From Pontibacter actiniarum (lineage in GTDB: Bacteria > Bacteroidota > Bacteroidia > Cytophagales > Hymenobacteraceae): 64,000 nucleotides of DNA. The position numbers and the translations under genes were made by a program. Position 1 is the first letter of the stretch; each line of letters begins with the position of its first letter. The stretch spans positions 1,984,001-2,048,000 of the forward strand of contig NZ_CP021235.1 in NCBI RefSeq assembly GCF_003585765.1, written 5' to 3'. Below the pieces are notes generated by a model. It searched no databases. It saw only the letters and a program-made list of their open reading frames with translations, and was not told the origin of the DNA. Positions 51,147 to 59,535 of this stretch are shown in pieces.

Positions 51147-54100
51147 CTACTGCTGTACCTTTTTGCTTTTCTCCATGGCGTCGTACACCACCTGTAGCAC
51201 ATTCGTGCGGGTGTTCAGCTTGCCCAGCAGGTTGTTTTCGCGGGTCGGGTGCACACGGTTCGACAGGAATACATACACCAGGTTGTTCACCGGGTCGATC
51301 CAGGTATAGGTGCCGGTAAAGCCGGAGTGGCCAAAGCTCTCTACGGGAGCACCAGGAGCGGCATTGCTGTTCTGTGCACCGGGCTTAGCCGGACGGTCGA
51401 AGCCGAGGGCACGGTAATTACCCTCCTCGCAGAACTGGCACTTGCTGAACTCGCTCACCGTGTTGCCCCCAATGTAGGTTTCACCGGCAAACGTGCCATC
51501 GTTCAGGTACAGTTGCATCAGCTTGGCAACGTCGTTTGCGTTACCGAACAAACCGGCGTGGCCGCTCACGCCGCCCAGCATAGCTGCGCCTTCGTCGTGC
51601 ACGGTTGTGTGCAATAGCTGCTTCCGGAACAGCGAGTCGTGCTCCGTCGGCACAATATCACGCGGGTGATAGTACTTATAAGGGTTAAACGTCAGGCTGG
51701 TCGCACCGATTGGCTTGTAAATATTCTCCTTCAGGTACGTTTCAAAATCCTCCCCGGTGATGTTCTGCACCACCAGCGGCGCCAGGATAAACGACAGGTC
51801 GCTGTAAACGTAACCGGGCTTCTCATTCAGCGGAGAGTCCTTTATCTCGTTATAGATCTTTTCGGCGTACTTGCGGTGGATGTACAGGTTCTGCGCCACT
51901 TTAATCGGGAACCGCTTAGAGGAGTCAGCTTTAAAGGTGCGCCACTTAAACTTGCCATTCTTCTTCACTGTTTCCTTCCAGAACGGTATCCATGCCTGTA
52001 GCCGTGCCTGGTGCGTCAGGATGTCGCGGTACTTGAGGTTCTCTTTGTTAGAGCCTTGCATCATCGGCAGGTATTCGCCTAAAGTGCGGTCCACATCAAA
52101 GCGGCCCTCGCCTTTCAACTTCATGAAGGCGGCTAAGGAGGTGCTTATCTTTGTAACAGAGGCCAGGTCGTACAGGTCTGTTTTCTGCACCGGCACCGTG
52201 TTGTCATACGTATGGAAGCCATAGGCCTTTTGGAAAATCACCTTTCCGTCTTTAGCAACCAGCACCTGGGCGCCCGGCGCCGCTTTCTGCTCCATTGCCT
52301 GCGCCACCAGCGAGTCGATTCCGGCAAAGTCAGCCGTTTTCAGCCCTACTGCCTCCGGCTTGGTGTAGGCAAAGCGCAGGCCGCCCTGTGTCATCAATCC
52401 GTCATCAATCCTGAAGCTGTTGGAGATGGTAACCGGCAGTTTGCCCTTGGCTCCTACCCCGCCAAAAATCATCTGGGCGGCCACGTCCTGGGTGATAGGC
52501 GATTCCTGGTAAGCGGCGATCAGACCGTCCGCTTTCCCGAGGTCCTCGAACATAGCCAGGCTGTACACGTTACCGAACACACTCACAAGAGTCGGCTTGG
52601 TGCGGATAAGGTCTTTGAGGAACAGGTTCATTTCGGCGGTGATGCCAAAGTTGCTGCTTCCCGCCTTCAGGTTCAGCTTGTGTACACCGGCTATCACCAG
52701 GTTATAGTCCTGCAGCCTTTCCTTTAGCGCCATCAGCTCCGCAATAGAAGTGTTTGGCGTCAGGAAGAACGTGTCTACTTTGGTGTAGCGGGCCAGGCCA
52801 CGCTGGAAATCGGTTTCCGTATCGGTACCGATGGCGAGCGCCGCGACTTTAAGCGTATCGAGGCGTTGCAGCGGCAGGATGTTCTGCTTGTTGCGCAGCA
52901 AGGTTAGGGAAGCCTCTACCAGTTGCTGGTTCAGGTAATCCGCATACGGGTTGTTGAGGTCAGCAATCAGATTTTTTGTTTCGATTGGCTGCCAGTTATC
53001 CAGCCCCAGCCATTGCTTGGCAGCCAGCACTTTGCGGCAACGGGCGTCTACCTCTTCCTGTGTTATCTCCCCGTTGGCGATAGCCTTCTTCACTTCCTGG
53101 ATAGTTGTTTTCACATCCATGGTGTTCAGCAGCATATCGTTACCGGCCAGCAGGGCTTTCACATCCACAATGCCCGGCTCGTAGAACTTAGCCACGCCCT
53201 GCATGTTGAGGGCATCGGTAAATACCAGCCCCTTATAGCCCATCTCCTTCTTTAAAAGGTCGGACACGATCGGTTTGGATAGTGTGGAAGCCAGGTTTGG
53301 CGTGTTGTCCAGCACCGGGATGTTCATGTGCGCCACCATCAGGCTGCCCAATCCGTTTTTCATCAGCTCACGGAACGGGTACAGCTCCACAGAGTCGAGG
53401 CGGATTTTGGAGAAGTTGATCACCGGCAGGCCCACATGCGAGTCTACATCGGTGTCGCCGTGGCCGGGGAAGTGCTTGGCGTTGGCCAGCACCTTCTCGT
53501 CCTGCATGCCGCGCATGTAGGCCAGGGCTTTGCGGGTAACGTTGTACTTGTTCTCGCCAAAAGAGCGGAAACCGATCACCGGGTTGTTCGCGTTGTTGTT
53601 CACGTCCACTACCGGGGCAAAGTTTACGTGCACCCCGAGCCGACGGCACTGGCGGGCAATCTCCGCGCCCATTTTGTAAATAAGCTCTTCGTCTTCAATG
53701 CCTCCCAGGGCCATCTGGTAAGGGAAGCGGGTGGTGCTGTCGAGGCGCATGGCCAGCCCCCACTCAGCATCTATGCTGATCATCAGCGGCACTTTGCTTT
53801 CCTGCTGATAGCGGTTGGTCATTTTCGCCTGCCGTACCGGGCCTCCCTGGAAGAAGATCAGCCCGCCTACTTTATAGTTGCGCACCAGGGCGCTGATGGA
53901 GTCGATGTGTGCCTGGTCTTTGTTGGAGTAAACCGGGATCATGATGAGCTGCGCAATGCGCTCTTCCGGCGACAGGGTCTGAAATACCGAGTCTACCCAT
54001 GCCTGGTTCGCGTTTAGGAAAGGAGGGTCTGTGGCCGGGTTAAATACCTTGGCCGCCGCCTTCTCGGTCGTGTTGCGGCGCGTCTTGGAGGTGCGCTTCT

Positions 54101-54173
54101 GCGCTTCCACATTTACTGCCCCGGTTAGCAGGAGGGCCAGCAGGGTGAGCAAAAGTAAAGGTCTCTTTTTCAA
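51147..54173 (-). CDS. GH3 beta-N-acetylglucosaminidase (NagZ-like) fused to a serine beta-lactamase-fold domain
   Basis: A 1008-residue exported fusion. It starts at TTG 54171-54173; no ATG or GTG lies upstream in frame, and this start gives a good signal peptide (MKKRPLLLLTLLALLL, cleavage after VEAQ). The GH3 domain spans about 50-580: KHFPGHGDTDVDSHVGLP near 235 carries the NagZ-type His-Asp dyad and GLVFTDALNMQGV near 315 the nucleophile Asp. The second domain (about 610-1000) has SVTK near 668 as SxxK, YSD in GYVYSDLSF in place of YxN, and HSGFTGTYTW. It would cut GlcNAc-anhydroMurNAc and perhaps an ester or peptide link. Similar fusions are known in Bacteroidota. Confidence 0.9.
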   Translation of the reverse strand: MKKRPLLLLTLLALLLTGAVNVEAQKRTSKTRRNTTEKAAAKVFNPATDPPFLNANQAWVDSVFQTLSPEERIAQLIMIPVYSNKDQAHIDSISALVRNYKVGGLIFFQGGPVRQAKMTNRYQQESKVPLMISIDAEWGLAMRLDSTTRFPYQMALGGIEDEELIYKMGAEIARQCRRLGVHVNFAPVVDVNNNANNPVIGFRSFGENKYNVTRKALAYMRGMQDEKVLANAKHFPGHGDTDVDSHVGLPVINFSKIRLDSVELYPFRELMKNGLGSLMVAHMNIPVLDNTPNLASTLSKPIVSDLLKKEMGYKGLVFTDALNMQGVAKFYEPGIVDVKALLAGNDMLLNTMDVKTTIQEVKKAIANGEITQEEVDARCRKVLAAKQWLGLDNWQPIETKNLIADLNNPYADYLNQQLVEASLTLLRNKQNILPLQRLDTLKVAALAIGTDTETDFQRGLARYTKVDTFFLTPNTSIAELMALKERLQDYNLVIAGVHKLNLKAGSSNFGITAEMNLFLKDLIRTKPTLVSVFGNVYSLAMFEDLGKADGLIAAYQESPITQDVAAQMIFGGVGAKGKLPVTISNSFRIDDGLMTQGGLRFAYTKPEAVGLKTADFAGIDSLVAQAMEQKAAPGAQVLVAKDGKVIFQKAYGFHTYDNTVPVQKTDLYDLASVTKISTSLAAFMKLKGEGRFDVDRTLGEYLPMMQGSNKENLKYRDILTHQARLQAWIPFWKETVKKNGKFKWRTFKADSSKRFPIKVAQNLYIHRKYAEKIYNEIKDSPLNEKPGYVYSDLSFILAPLVVQNITGEDFETYLKENIYKPIGATSLTFNPYKYYHPRDIVPTEHDSLFRKQLLHTTVHDEGAAMLGGVSGHAGLFGNANDVAKLMQLYLNDGTFAGETYIGGNTVSEFSKCQFCEEGNYRALGFDRPAKPGAQNSNAAPGAPVESFGHSGFTGTYTWIDPVNNLVYVFLSNRVHPTRENNLLGKLNTRTNVLQVVYDAMEKSKKVQQ

Positions 54174-54428
54174 AGTGGTTAGTGGTTAAGTATTAGCGTG
54201 TTTAGGTGTAAATTTAAACTAAATATGCCAAAACAGGTGCAATAAAATCAGCTTAATTAGCCCGCCACTTCACTCAATAAAGTTTAAACATAAAATTTCA
54301 CCTAAAGCAGCCTTCCTTCTTTCTGAAGAATAAGCACTTTGGTATATTTAGTCAGAAATATACCTGCGCGGGCCACTGCTGCGCCGGCTTTCGGATCGCC
54401 AACTTTCACTAACCATAAATCACCCGAA

Positions 54429-55955
54429 ATGAAAAAACATCTCTCCATTTGTTTTCTGTTACTCCTGTGCCTGCCCCAGGTTCTGCTGGCGCAGCAAGAG
54501 GCTCCCAAGCGTGAACTCCGGGCCGTCTGGATCGCAACGGTAGCCAACATCGACTGGCCAAGCCAGCCCGGGCTTTCATCCGTCGTGCAGCAAGAGGAGT
54601 TTCGCTACATACTGGATGAGCACCAGAAAAGCGGCATGAACGCCGTTGTGGTGCAGGTGCGCCCCACAACCGATGCCTTCTACCCGAACGGGCAGGAGCT
54701 GTGGTCGCACTGGCTGACAGGCAAACAGGGGCAGGCACCGAACCCGCCCTACGACCCGCTGAAGTTCCAGATCGATGAGGCACACAAACGGGGCATGGAG
54801 TTCCATGCCTGGTTTAACCCGTACCGTGCCACCTTTGACACGGTAAGTGCCAATATCAGCCCAAAGCATATTACCCGCACTAAGCCGGAGTGGTTCGTGA
54901 AGTACGGCGATAAGCTGTACTTTAAGCCGGGCCTCCCGGAGGTGCGCGAGTACATTGTAGGTGTGATTACGGAAGTGGTGCGCCGCTACGATGTTGATGC
55001 CGTGCACTTTGACGATTACTTCTACCCCTACCCTACCAAGGAGCCTTTTCCGGATGACGACGATTTCGCCAAGTATAACAATAACATTCAGGATAAAGAT
55101 GACTGGCGCCGCTACAATGTGGACGAGGTCATTCAGATGCTGTCAGACAGTATAAAGTCGGTGAAGCCGTACGTAAAGTTCGGCATCAGCCCTTTTGCCG
55201 TGTGGCGCAACAAAACGGTGGAAGACCCGAGAGGTTCCGACACCAAGGGCGGCCTGACCAACTATGACCACCTGTACGCCGACGTACGCGGTTGGCTGGA
55301 GAAGGGCTGGATAGACTACAGCGTACCGCAGCTATACTTTCACATCGGCTTTGAGGTGGCAGACTATGCCAAGCTGCTGGACTGGTGGAGCAAAAACAGC
55401 TTTGGCAAGCACCTCTACATTGGGCAGGGCACCTACCGCGTGAACAGCGATGCCCGCTACAAAGCATGGCACGACCCGCTGGAGCCGGGCAGGCAATTGC
55501 GCCTGAACCGCAGTACCCCACATGTGCAGGGCAGTGTGTACTTCAGCTCGAAGTCAGTGATGGCCAACCCGAACGGCGTGCAGGACACGCTGCGCGAGAA
55601 CTACTACCGCACCCCTGCCCTCGTACCTGTGATGAGCTGGCTGGACAACACGCCTCCGCCAGCTCCCTCAGACTTAAAAGCGGAGCAGGGCTTCGATGGG
55701 GTGCACCTGCGCTGGAAGGCGGCGGCAAACGGCGAAGCAGCCCGCTACTATGTCGTTTACCGCTTCAAGAAGGACGAAGAGATTGACCTGAACAACTCCT
55801 CCCGTATTGTTGGCAAGGTGTTCGGCGACCAGACCTCCTATTTTGATAAGGGAGCTCTGGAAGAAGGCAAGTATAACTACATTGTCACCGCCCTGGACCG
55901 TGTACAGAACGAGAGTACGCCCAGCGCCCGGGTAAAGCTGAAGTGGAAGGACTAA
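54429..55955 (+). CDS. GHL10 family glycoside hydrolase-like protein, secreted
   Basis: A 508-residue protein of the glycosyl-hydrolase-like 10 family (YngK/DUF187). The start ATG 54429 gives a signal peptide (1-22, ending LLAQ); the 30 upstream codons are rejected. The barrel shows RAVWIATVANIDWPSQPG near 30-47, NAVVVQVRPTTDAFYP near 75-90, MEFHAWFNPYRATF near 120-133, and VDAVHFDDYFYPYPT near 190-204. A fibronectin-III-like domain (PSDLKAEQGFDGVHLRWKAA) follows to the end. A role on peptidoglycan has been proposed for related proteins; the substrate is unproven. It converges on the GH9/deacetylase locus across a long hairpin. Confidence 0.87.
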   Translation: MKKHLSICFLLLLCLPQVLLAQQEAPKRELRAVWIATVANIDWPSQPGLSSVVQQEEFRYILDEHQKSGMNAVVVQVRPTTDAFYPNGQELWSHWLTGKQGQAPNPPYDPLKFQIDEAHKRGMEFHAWFNPYRATFDTVSANISPKHITRTKPEWFVKYGDKLYFKPGLPEVREYIVGVITEVVRRYDVDAVHFDDYFYPYPTKEPFPDDDDFAKYNNNIQDKDDWRRYNVDEVIQMLSDSIKSVKPYVKFGISPFAVWRNKTVEDPRGSDTKGGLTNYDHLYADVRGWLEKGWIDYSVPQLYFHIGFEVADYAKLLDWWSKNSFGKHLYIGQGTYRVNSDARYKAWHDPLEPGRQLRLNRSTPHVQGSVYFSSKSVMANPNGVQDTLRENYYRTPALVPVMSWLDNTPPPAPSDLKAEQGFDGVHLRWKAAANGEAARYYVVYRFKKDEEIDLNNSSRIVGKVFGDQTSYFDKGALEEGKYNYIVTALDRVQNESTPSARVKLKWKD

Positions 55956-55962
55956 GCTCCTG

Positions 55963-56020
55963 CCCCAGCATTAACAGAAAGGGCCGCCCATTTGGGCGGC
56001 CCTTTCTGTTAATGCTGGGG
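55963..56020. terminator. Very long perfect hairpin between convergent genes
   Basis: A 28-bp perfect stem (55963-55990 with 55993-56020) around a 2-base centre. It sits between the stop of the GHL10 gene (55955) and the stop of the deacetylase frame (56031), so it is a shared terminator by position. There is no long T-run, and the stem is much longer than others here. Confidence 0.7.
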
Positions 56021-56030
56021 TTAGGTAAAC

Positions 56031-56732
56031 TTATTCAAGCAAATCCGCTACAGTCGTAAATGTGTACCCCTTGGCGGTCAGCGCTGTAAGAAGCTCCCCC
56101 AGACGATTGTAAAACTTATCTGTGCGCCGTGGGTCTGTGCCGATATGGATCAGAAGTATAAAACCGTTCAAACCATTGGGGTCCTTTGCCTCATGCGCCA
56201 GGATAGAGTTGTACACCGTCTCTGAGCTGACGTACCTCTTGCCCATTTCAGGCCAGGTGTAGTCTGCAGTAGAGCGCGTGCCCGGGGTAAAGTTGATTAA
56301 CGTCAGTCCCTCTTGTGCTGTCCAGGCTGCAATACGCTGGTTATACCACTCGTAGGGCGGCAAAAAGTAGCGGGCATCTGCTTTCCCGACACCAAAACCA
56401 GCCATGCGGTCGTAGTTCCGCCGTAGGTCCTCTTTAAACGCTTCGTGCGAAACCAGCAGGCTGTCCCGCTTCACCCAGTCACAGTACAGTAAGTGGTCAT
56501 CAGAGTGCGCGCCTAAATAATGCCCTTCCTGCTTCAGGCTTTTTATCAATTCCCGGAAACCGGGGTTTTTATAGAACCGGCCGGTAAAAAAGAAAGAGGC
56601 CTTGGTGTCATGCTCTTTTAGCGCCGACAGAATCGAGCTTCCACCATCTGCAAACTCGTCTCCGGTGAAAACAAATGCCAGACGCTTTTGAGTGGTGTCT
56701 CCCCGTATAATGGCGCCATGCGCATCGGTTAC
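56031..56732 (-). CDS. Polysaccharide deacetylase (CE4-like) frame without its own start codon
   Basis: This 233-residue frame is a NodB-type deacetylase: LAFVFTGDEFADGGSSILSA near the start holds the metal and base residues (variant TGDEF), AHSDDHLLYCDW near 85 the His ligands, RYFLPPYEWYN near 135 the arginine block and FILLLHIGTD-like ILLIHIGTDPRR near 190. It has no ATG, GTG or TTG before the domain; the only TTG (56549) lies inside it. The frame runs back without a stop to 56846, into the GH9 gene. A -1 shift at the heptamer 56735-56741, just before the GH9 stop, joins the two exactly where VVTDAHGAIIRGD begins. So it is either expressed as a GH9-CE4 fusion or is a frameshifted gene. Related proteins are usually separately exported or fused. 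Confidence 0.8.
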   Translation of the reverse strand, partial: VTDAHGAIIRGDTTQKRLAFVFTGDEFADGGSSILSALKEHDTKASFFFTGRFYKNPGFRELIKSLKQEGHYLGAHSDDHLLYCDWVKRDSLLVSHEAFKEDLRRNYDRMAGFGVGKADARYFLPPYEWYNQRIAAWTAQEGLTLINFTPGTRSTADYTWPEMGKRYVSSETVYNSILAHEAKDPNGLNGFILLIHIGTDPRRTDKFYNRLGELLTALTAKGYTFTTVADLLE

Positions 56733-58597
56733 TACTTTTTTGCCTGAGCCCCCTCCCTGGAACTGTGCTCCTTGGCAGCCAGCAAGTAAATCAGGGAAGC
56801 GGTACCGTCCATCGTGGGCTCGTTTGTAGAGTAGTCGCCAAAATCATCGTGGTATACGACCAGGTCCGACTGAAAGGCAGCATAGTCGTCCGAGCCGTAC
56901 AGCTTTATACCTTTCAGGTTATTGAAGATACTGCCGTAGACCGGTCCGTCAACCAGCCCTCCATCTATTGGGAAATTATGAAGGTGCGTGAAGGCAGAGT
57001 GAGGGTCCACTGGCGTATCACCTTTAGCCGGAAGCCCATAGACCATACTGGTACCCCAGGGATTTACCCCAAAGAGCCAGTCAAAATTAGCCTGCTCCAG
57101 CTCCGCATAGGTGTCATCGCCACTTAACTCATGGTACAGGTAGCTTTGAATGGCAAAGGAAGTGGTCAGGTTGTTAGAGCACCAGATAAAGGGAATCCCC
57201 CGGTAGAAAGCGTTCTTTTTGCCTTTCTCATACACTCTTTCAATGCCTTGCCGGTAGAAGTTAACCAGCTCCGCCTTGGTGCCTGGGTCTGCCTTTTTGG
57301 CCAGCTCATAGTGCCCAAAGTTGTGAAACGGGTACCACTGGTAATGGCGCGCGGTGTCTGCCCCCATCCAGGGCGTTACTTTTTCCTGCAAGCCGTACTG
57401 ATAGGCCTGGTTGAAGAAGTTTTGTTCGCCTGTCAGTTGGTAAAGGGCGGCGGCACCTAGCTCCATGTCATCCACCCAGTTATCTTCCTCATAAAAGTAG
57501 GGAGCCAGGTTCGGAGCAGTCTGGCTAACGCCCGGCTTCTCCAGCCCCAGTTTGTAGGCCGACAACGCTTTTTCGCCAAAGCGTTTAGACAGGGCGGCAT
57601 CTTTGTCCTTATAAATCTGGGAGGCCAGGGCAAAAGAGCTAGCAAACTTCCCTGCTGTTGACGCCACACCGGTTGCGCGGTTTTTATACTTGCCTAAGCC
57701 CTGCGGCTCCCCCGTTGCAAAGTATACCGGGCGGGCTTTGCCTTTTCCCATGCCATAGTCTACCGGGTCTTCGGTTGGCAGCCGCATGCCCTGGTGGTCG
57801 CGGTCGTCAGCGAGTTGGTTAAAGAGCCAGTCTTCGCGGGGATGCATTTTCGTTAGCCAGGTAAGCCCCCACTTCGCTTCGTCCAGCACATCGGCGACAC
57901 CATTGTTTCCCTGGAGGCCGTTCTCCTGGTAGTTATCTGAAAAAACCTCCGGGAAATCGCGGTAGGCCGCAAGCAGGTGATACGTCGCGTTTGCAGAAGT
58001 AGTGGCGTACTGCAGGTAATCAGAGGCATCGTGCCATCCACCGGATACGTCGATCAGCGTACTGTCCGGCATCGGCCCGTACATGGTGTAGCCATCCTCT
58101 GTGTGGCAGGAATCCTGCAGGTACGGGTTATAACCGCTCCGCTGCTGACGCATGTACCGAAGTGCAAACTCTGCGGCGCCATCATATACATCAGAAGCAA
58201 TTCTGAAAACAGGCGATTTGGCATTTCCTGCCCTCAAGTAGTAGCTACCGGGCTTACTAAATTCAGAAAAATTCAGGCGGTAAGTTTCTTCGAAAGGCCC
58301 ATAGGCACCAAAAGGCTGACCGGCCTTTCCTTTAAAAACAATCTTGTCTGTGCCGGCGTCCACTAACTCAAAGCGGTCGAAGTGGTCTTGGGTTTTGCTT
58401 GCCCAAACAGCAACTTTCACACCCGCCGGGGTGTAGCCAAGCTGGTTGATACGCACCCAGGACTGCACTTCCTGCTCCGAGGCTGCTGTGCTCTTGCTGT
58501 TGTACTTAGACTGCATACACCCTGAAAGGGACAAGCTGCACGTTGTAACGACGGCCGCCGCCAGGGCAACCGAAAGTATTGTTTTCTTTTTTACCAT
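56732..58597 (-). CDS. Glycoside hydrolase family 9 (endoglucanase-type) lipoprotein or exported protein
   Basis: A 621-residue GH9 protein. The N-terminus is exported with a probable lipobox (LSLSGC, Cys near 27). A CelD_N Ig-like domain follows (WVRINQLGYTPAGVKVAVWA near 47-66; GPFEETYRLNFSEFSKPGSY). The (alpha/alpha)6 barrel has the base/nucleophile-water aspartates in GGWHDASDYLQYATTSANAT near 185-205 and the acid Glu in STNEPTMDGTASLIYLLA near 590-608. It cleaves beta-1,4-glucan-type chains; true substrate unknown. Its stop codon follows directly on A AAA AAG, and a -1 slip adds a deacetylase domain to give about 854 residues. Confidence 0.92.
   Translation of the reverse strand: MVKKKTILSVALAAAVVTTCSLSLSGCMQSKYNSKSTAASEQEVQSWVRINQLGYTPAGVKVAVWASKTQDHFDRFELVDAGTDKIVFKGKAGQPFGAYGPFEETYRLNFSEFSKPGSYYLRAGNAKSPVFRIASDVYDGAAEFALRYMRQQRSGYNPYLQDSCHTEDGYTMYGPMPDSTLIDVSGGWHDASDYLQYATTSANATYHLLAAYRDFPEVFSDNYQENGLQGNNGVADVLDEAKWGLTWLTKMHPREDWLFNQLADDRDHQGMRLPTEDPVDYGMGKGKARPVYFATGEPQGLGKYKNRATGVASTAGKFASSFALASQIYKDKDAALSKRFGEKALSAYKLGLEKPGVSQTAPNLAPYFYEEDNWVDDMELGAAALYQLTGEQNFFNQAYQYGLQEKVTPWMGADTARHYQWYPFHNFGHYELAKKADPGTKAELVNFYRQGIERVYEKGKKNAFYRGIPFIWCSNNLTTSFAIQSYLYHELSGDDTYAELEQANFDWLFGVNPWGTSMVYGLPAKGDTPVDPHSAFTHLHNFPIDGGLVDGPVYGSIFNNLKGIKLYGSDDYAAFQSDLVVYHDDFGDYSTNEPTMDGTASLIYLLAAKEHSSREGAQAKK
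56735..56741 (-). other. Slippery heptamer for -1 frameshift (GH9 to deacetylase)
   Basis: In the GH9 frame the last codons read GCA AAA AAG TAG, so A AAA AAG is in the phase needed for a -1 slip, the same heptamer as E. coli dnaX. A purine-rich GGGAGGGGG (56749-56757) lies 7 bases upstream, like the dnaX internal Shine-Dalgarno. Downstream a small GCGC/GCGC hairpin is possible. After the slip the next codons are GTA GTA ACC GAT, the deacetylase frame. Confidence 0.65.
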
Positions 58598-58679
58598 GTT
58601 GTTGAGATTGCATTTTGTAAATCAAACTTATGCCATCGTTGACTAAAGCAAAAAAACAGTCGTTGCTACTGCGGGCACC

Positions 58680-59291
58680 TTACCTTTGGCTGGCCACCAG
58701 CTGACGCAACTGGGGAAGCAGGGCGTAAAGCTCTGTGCCCGGGCACTGGGTTTGCGCAAAATCCTGGTGCCCGCCTATGCTGTCTGCTGCAACGTGATAG
58801 CGTTTAGCCAGTGCAGGCACGAGCTCCTCCAGTGTTAAGCGCTGCTTCTCCGTTAACTCTTCTGCCGAAAAGTTACCCTCAACCACCACCAGCAGATGGC
58901 CGGCGGGATCGTAGGCGGTGTTAGAGTCTCCTGCATAGTCTATGTCTCTACCCTCAGCTACCGCACCGTTGCAGTCCAGGTAGAGATGGTAAGGTACATC
59001 TGCCCAAGCGGGCTTTGTCCTTCCATCTGCCAGGGATCCTTCGTTCTGCGAAAATTTTTGCAGCGCCAACATTTTATCCCCCAACGGCTTTGCGGGGTTC
59101 TGCCTGGTTGCGGTGTGGTGGATTGTAATCCGGCTAATTTTGTGGGGCTGCATGGCTAGCACCGGGGCGTTGGCCCCCCATGCTTCTCTAGGCAAATAGC
59201 TTATACCTGCCGGCACTGCCGATTGGGGTACTGCGCGCTGGCAGCCGGCAAACGCAATGAGTAAGGAAAACAGAATAAAAGCATGTTTCAT
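58680..59291 (-). CDS. N-acetylmuramoyl-L-alanine amidase / PGRP-like lipoprotein
   Basis: A 203-residue Amidase_2/PGRP-type enzyme. The start ATG 59289-59291 is set by the lipobox FAGC (Cys16-17); 30 upstream codons are discarded. LPREAWGANAP near 33 is the PGRP-type N-terminal block, ISRITIHHTATRQNP near 53-67 the first zinc histidine, DVPYHLYLDCNGAVAEGRDI near 95-114 the next, and IGGHQDFAQTQCPGTELYAL near 170-190 carries the last His and the Cys of the CPG motif. It would cut MurNAc-L-Ala bonds. This is the second Amidase_2 lipoprotein in the window and differs from that at 26362 in lacking the C-terminal extension. Confidence 0.9.
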   Translation of the reverse strand: MKHAFILFSLLIAFAGCQRAVPQSAVPAGISYLPREAWGANAPVLAMQPHKISRITIHHTATRQNPAKPLGDKMLALQKFSQNEGSLADGRTKPAWADVPYHLYLDCNGAVAEGRDIDYAGDSNTAYDPAGHLLVVVEGNFSAEELTEKQRLTLEELVPALAKRYHVAADSIGGHQDFAQTQCPGTELYALLPQLRQLVASQR

Positions 59292-59483
59292 AAGGTTTAT
59301 ATCTTTTAGTGACGGTGTAAACATGGCGAACCAGGAATGAACAGAATGCACTTTAAACAAGCCTGTTCCTGGCATTAGCAAAGCGGCTGGAGTAAAGTGG
59401 CTTTATGTTGTGCTTAAACTTGAGCCTCTGTCTTTTAAAAGAGAGTTTACTGGCAACGCATGATGTAACAAAAGTCAGTAGGA

Positions 59484-59519
59484 ACAGGAAGCGCCGCCCA
59501 TATGGGCGGCGCTTCCTGT
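59484..59519 (-). terminator. Perfect palindromic hairpin after the DUF4397 gene
   Basis: A 36-base perfect palindrome (17-18 bp arms) 16 bases beyond the DUF4397 stop codon. It shares the core CCGCCCAT-GGGCGG with the long hairpin at 55963-56020. T-richness after the stem is weak. Confidence 0.7.
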
Positions 59520-59535
59520 AAGAAATTCGAAAGGG

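Noticed and set aside
56031..56549. Deacetylase gene starting at TTG 56547-56549
   Set aside because: This start removes the conserved N-terminal strand with the catalytic acidic residues (FVFTGDEF), so the protein could not be active. The frame clearly continues upstream into the frameshift site.
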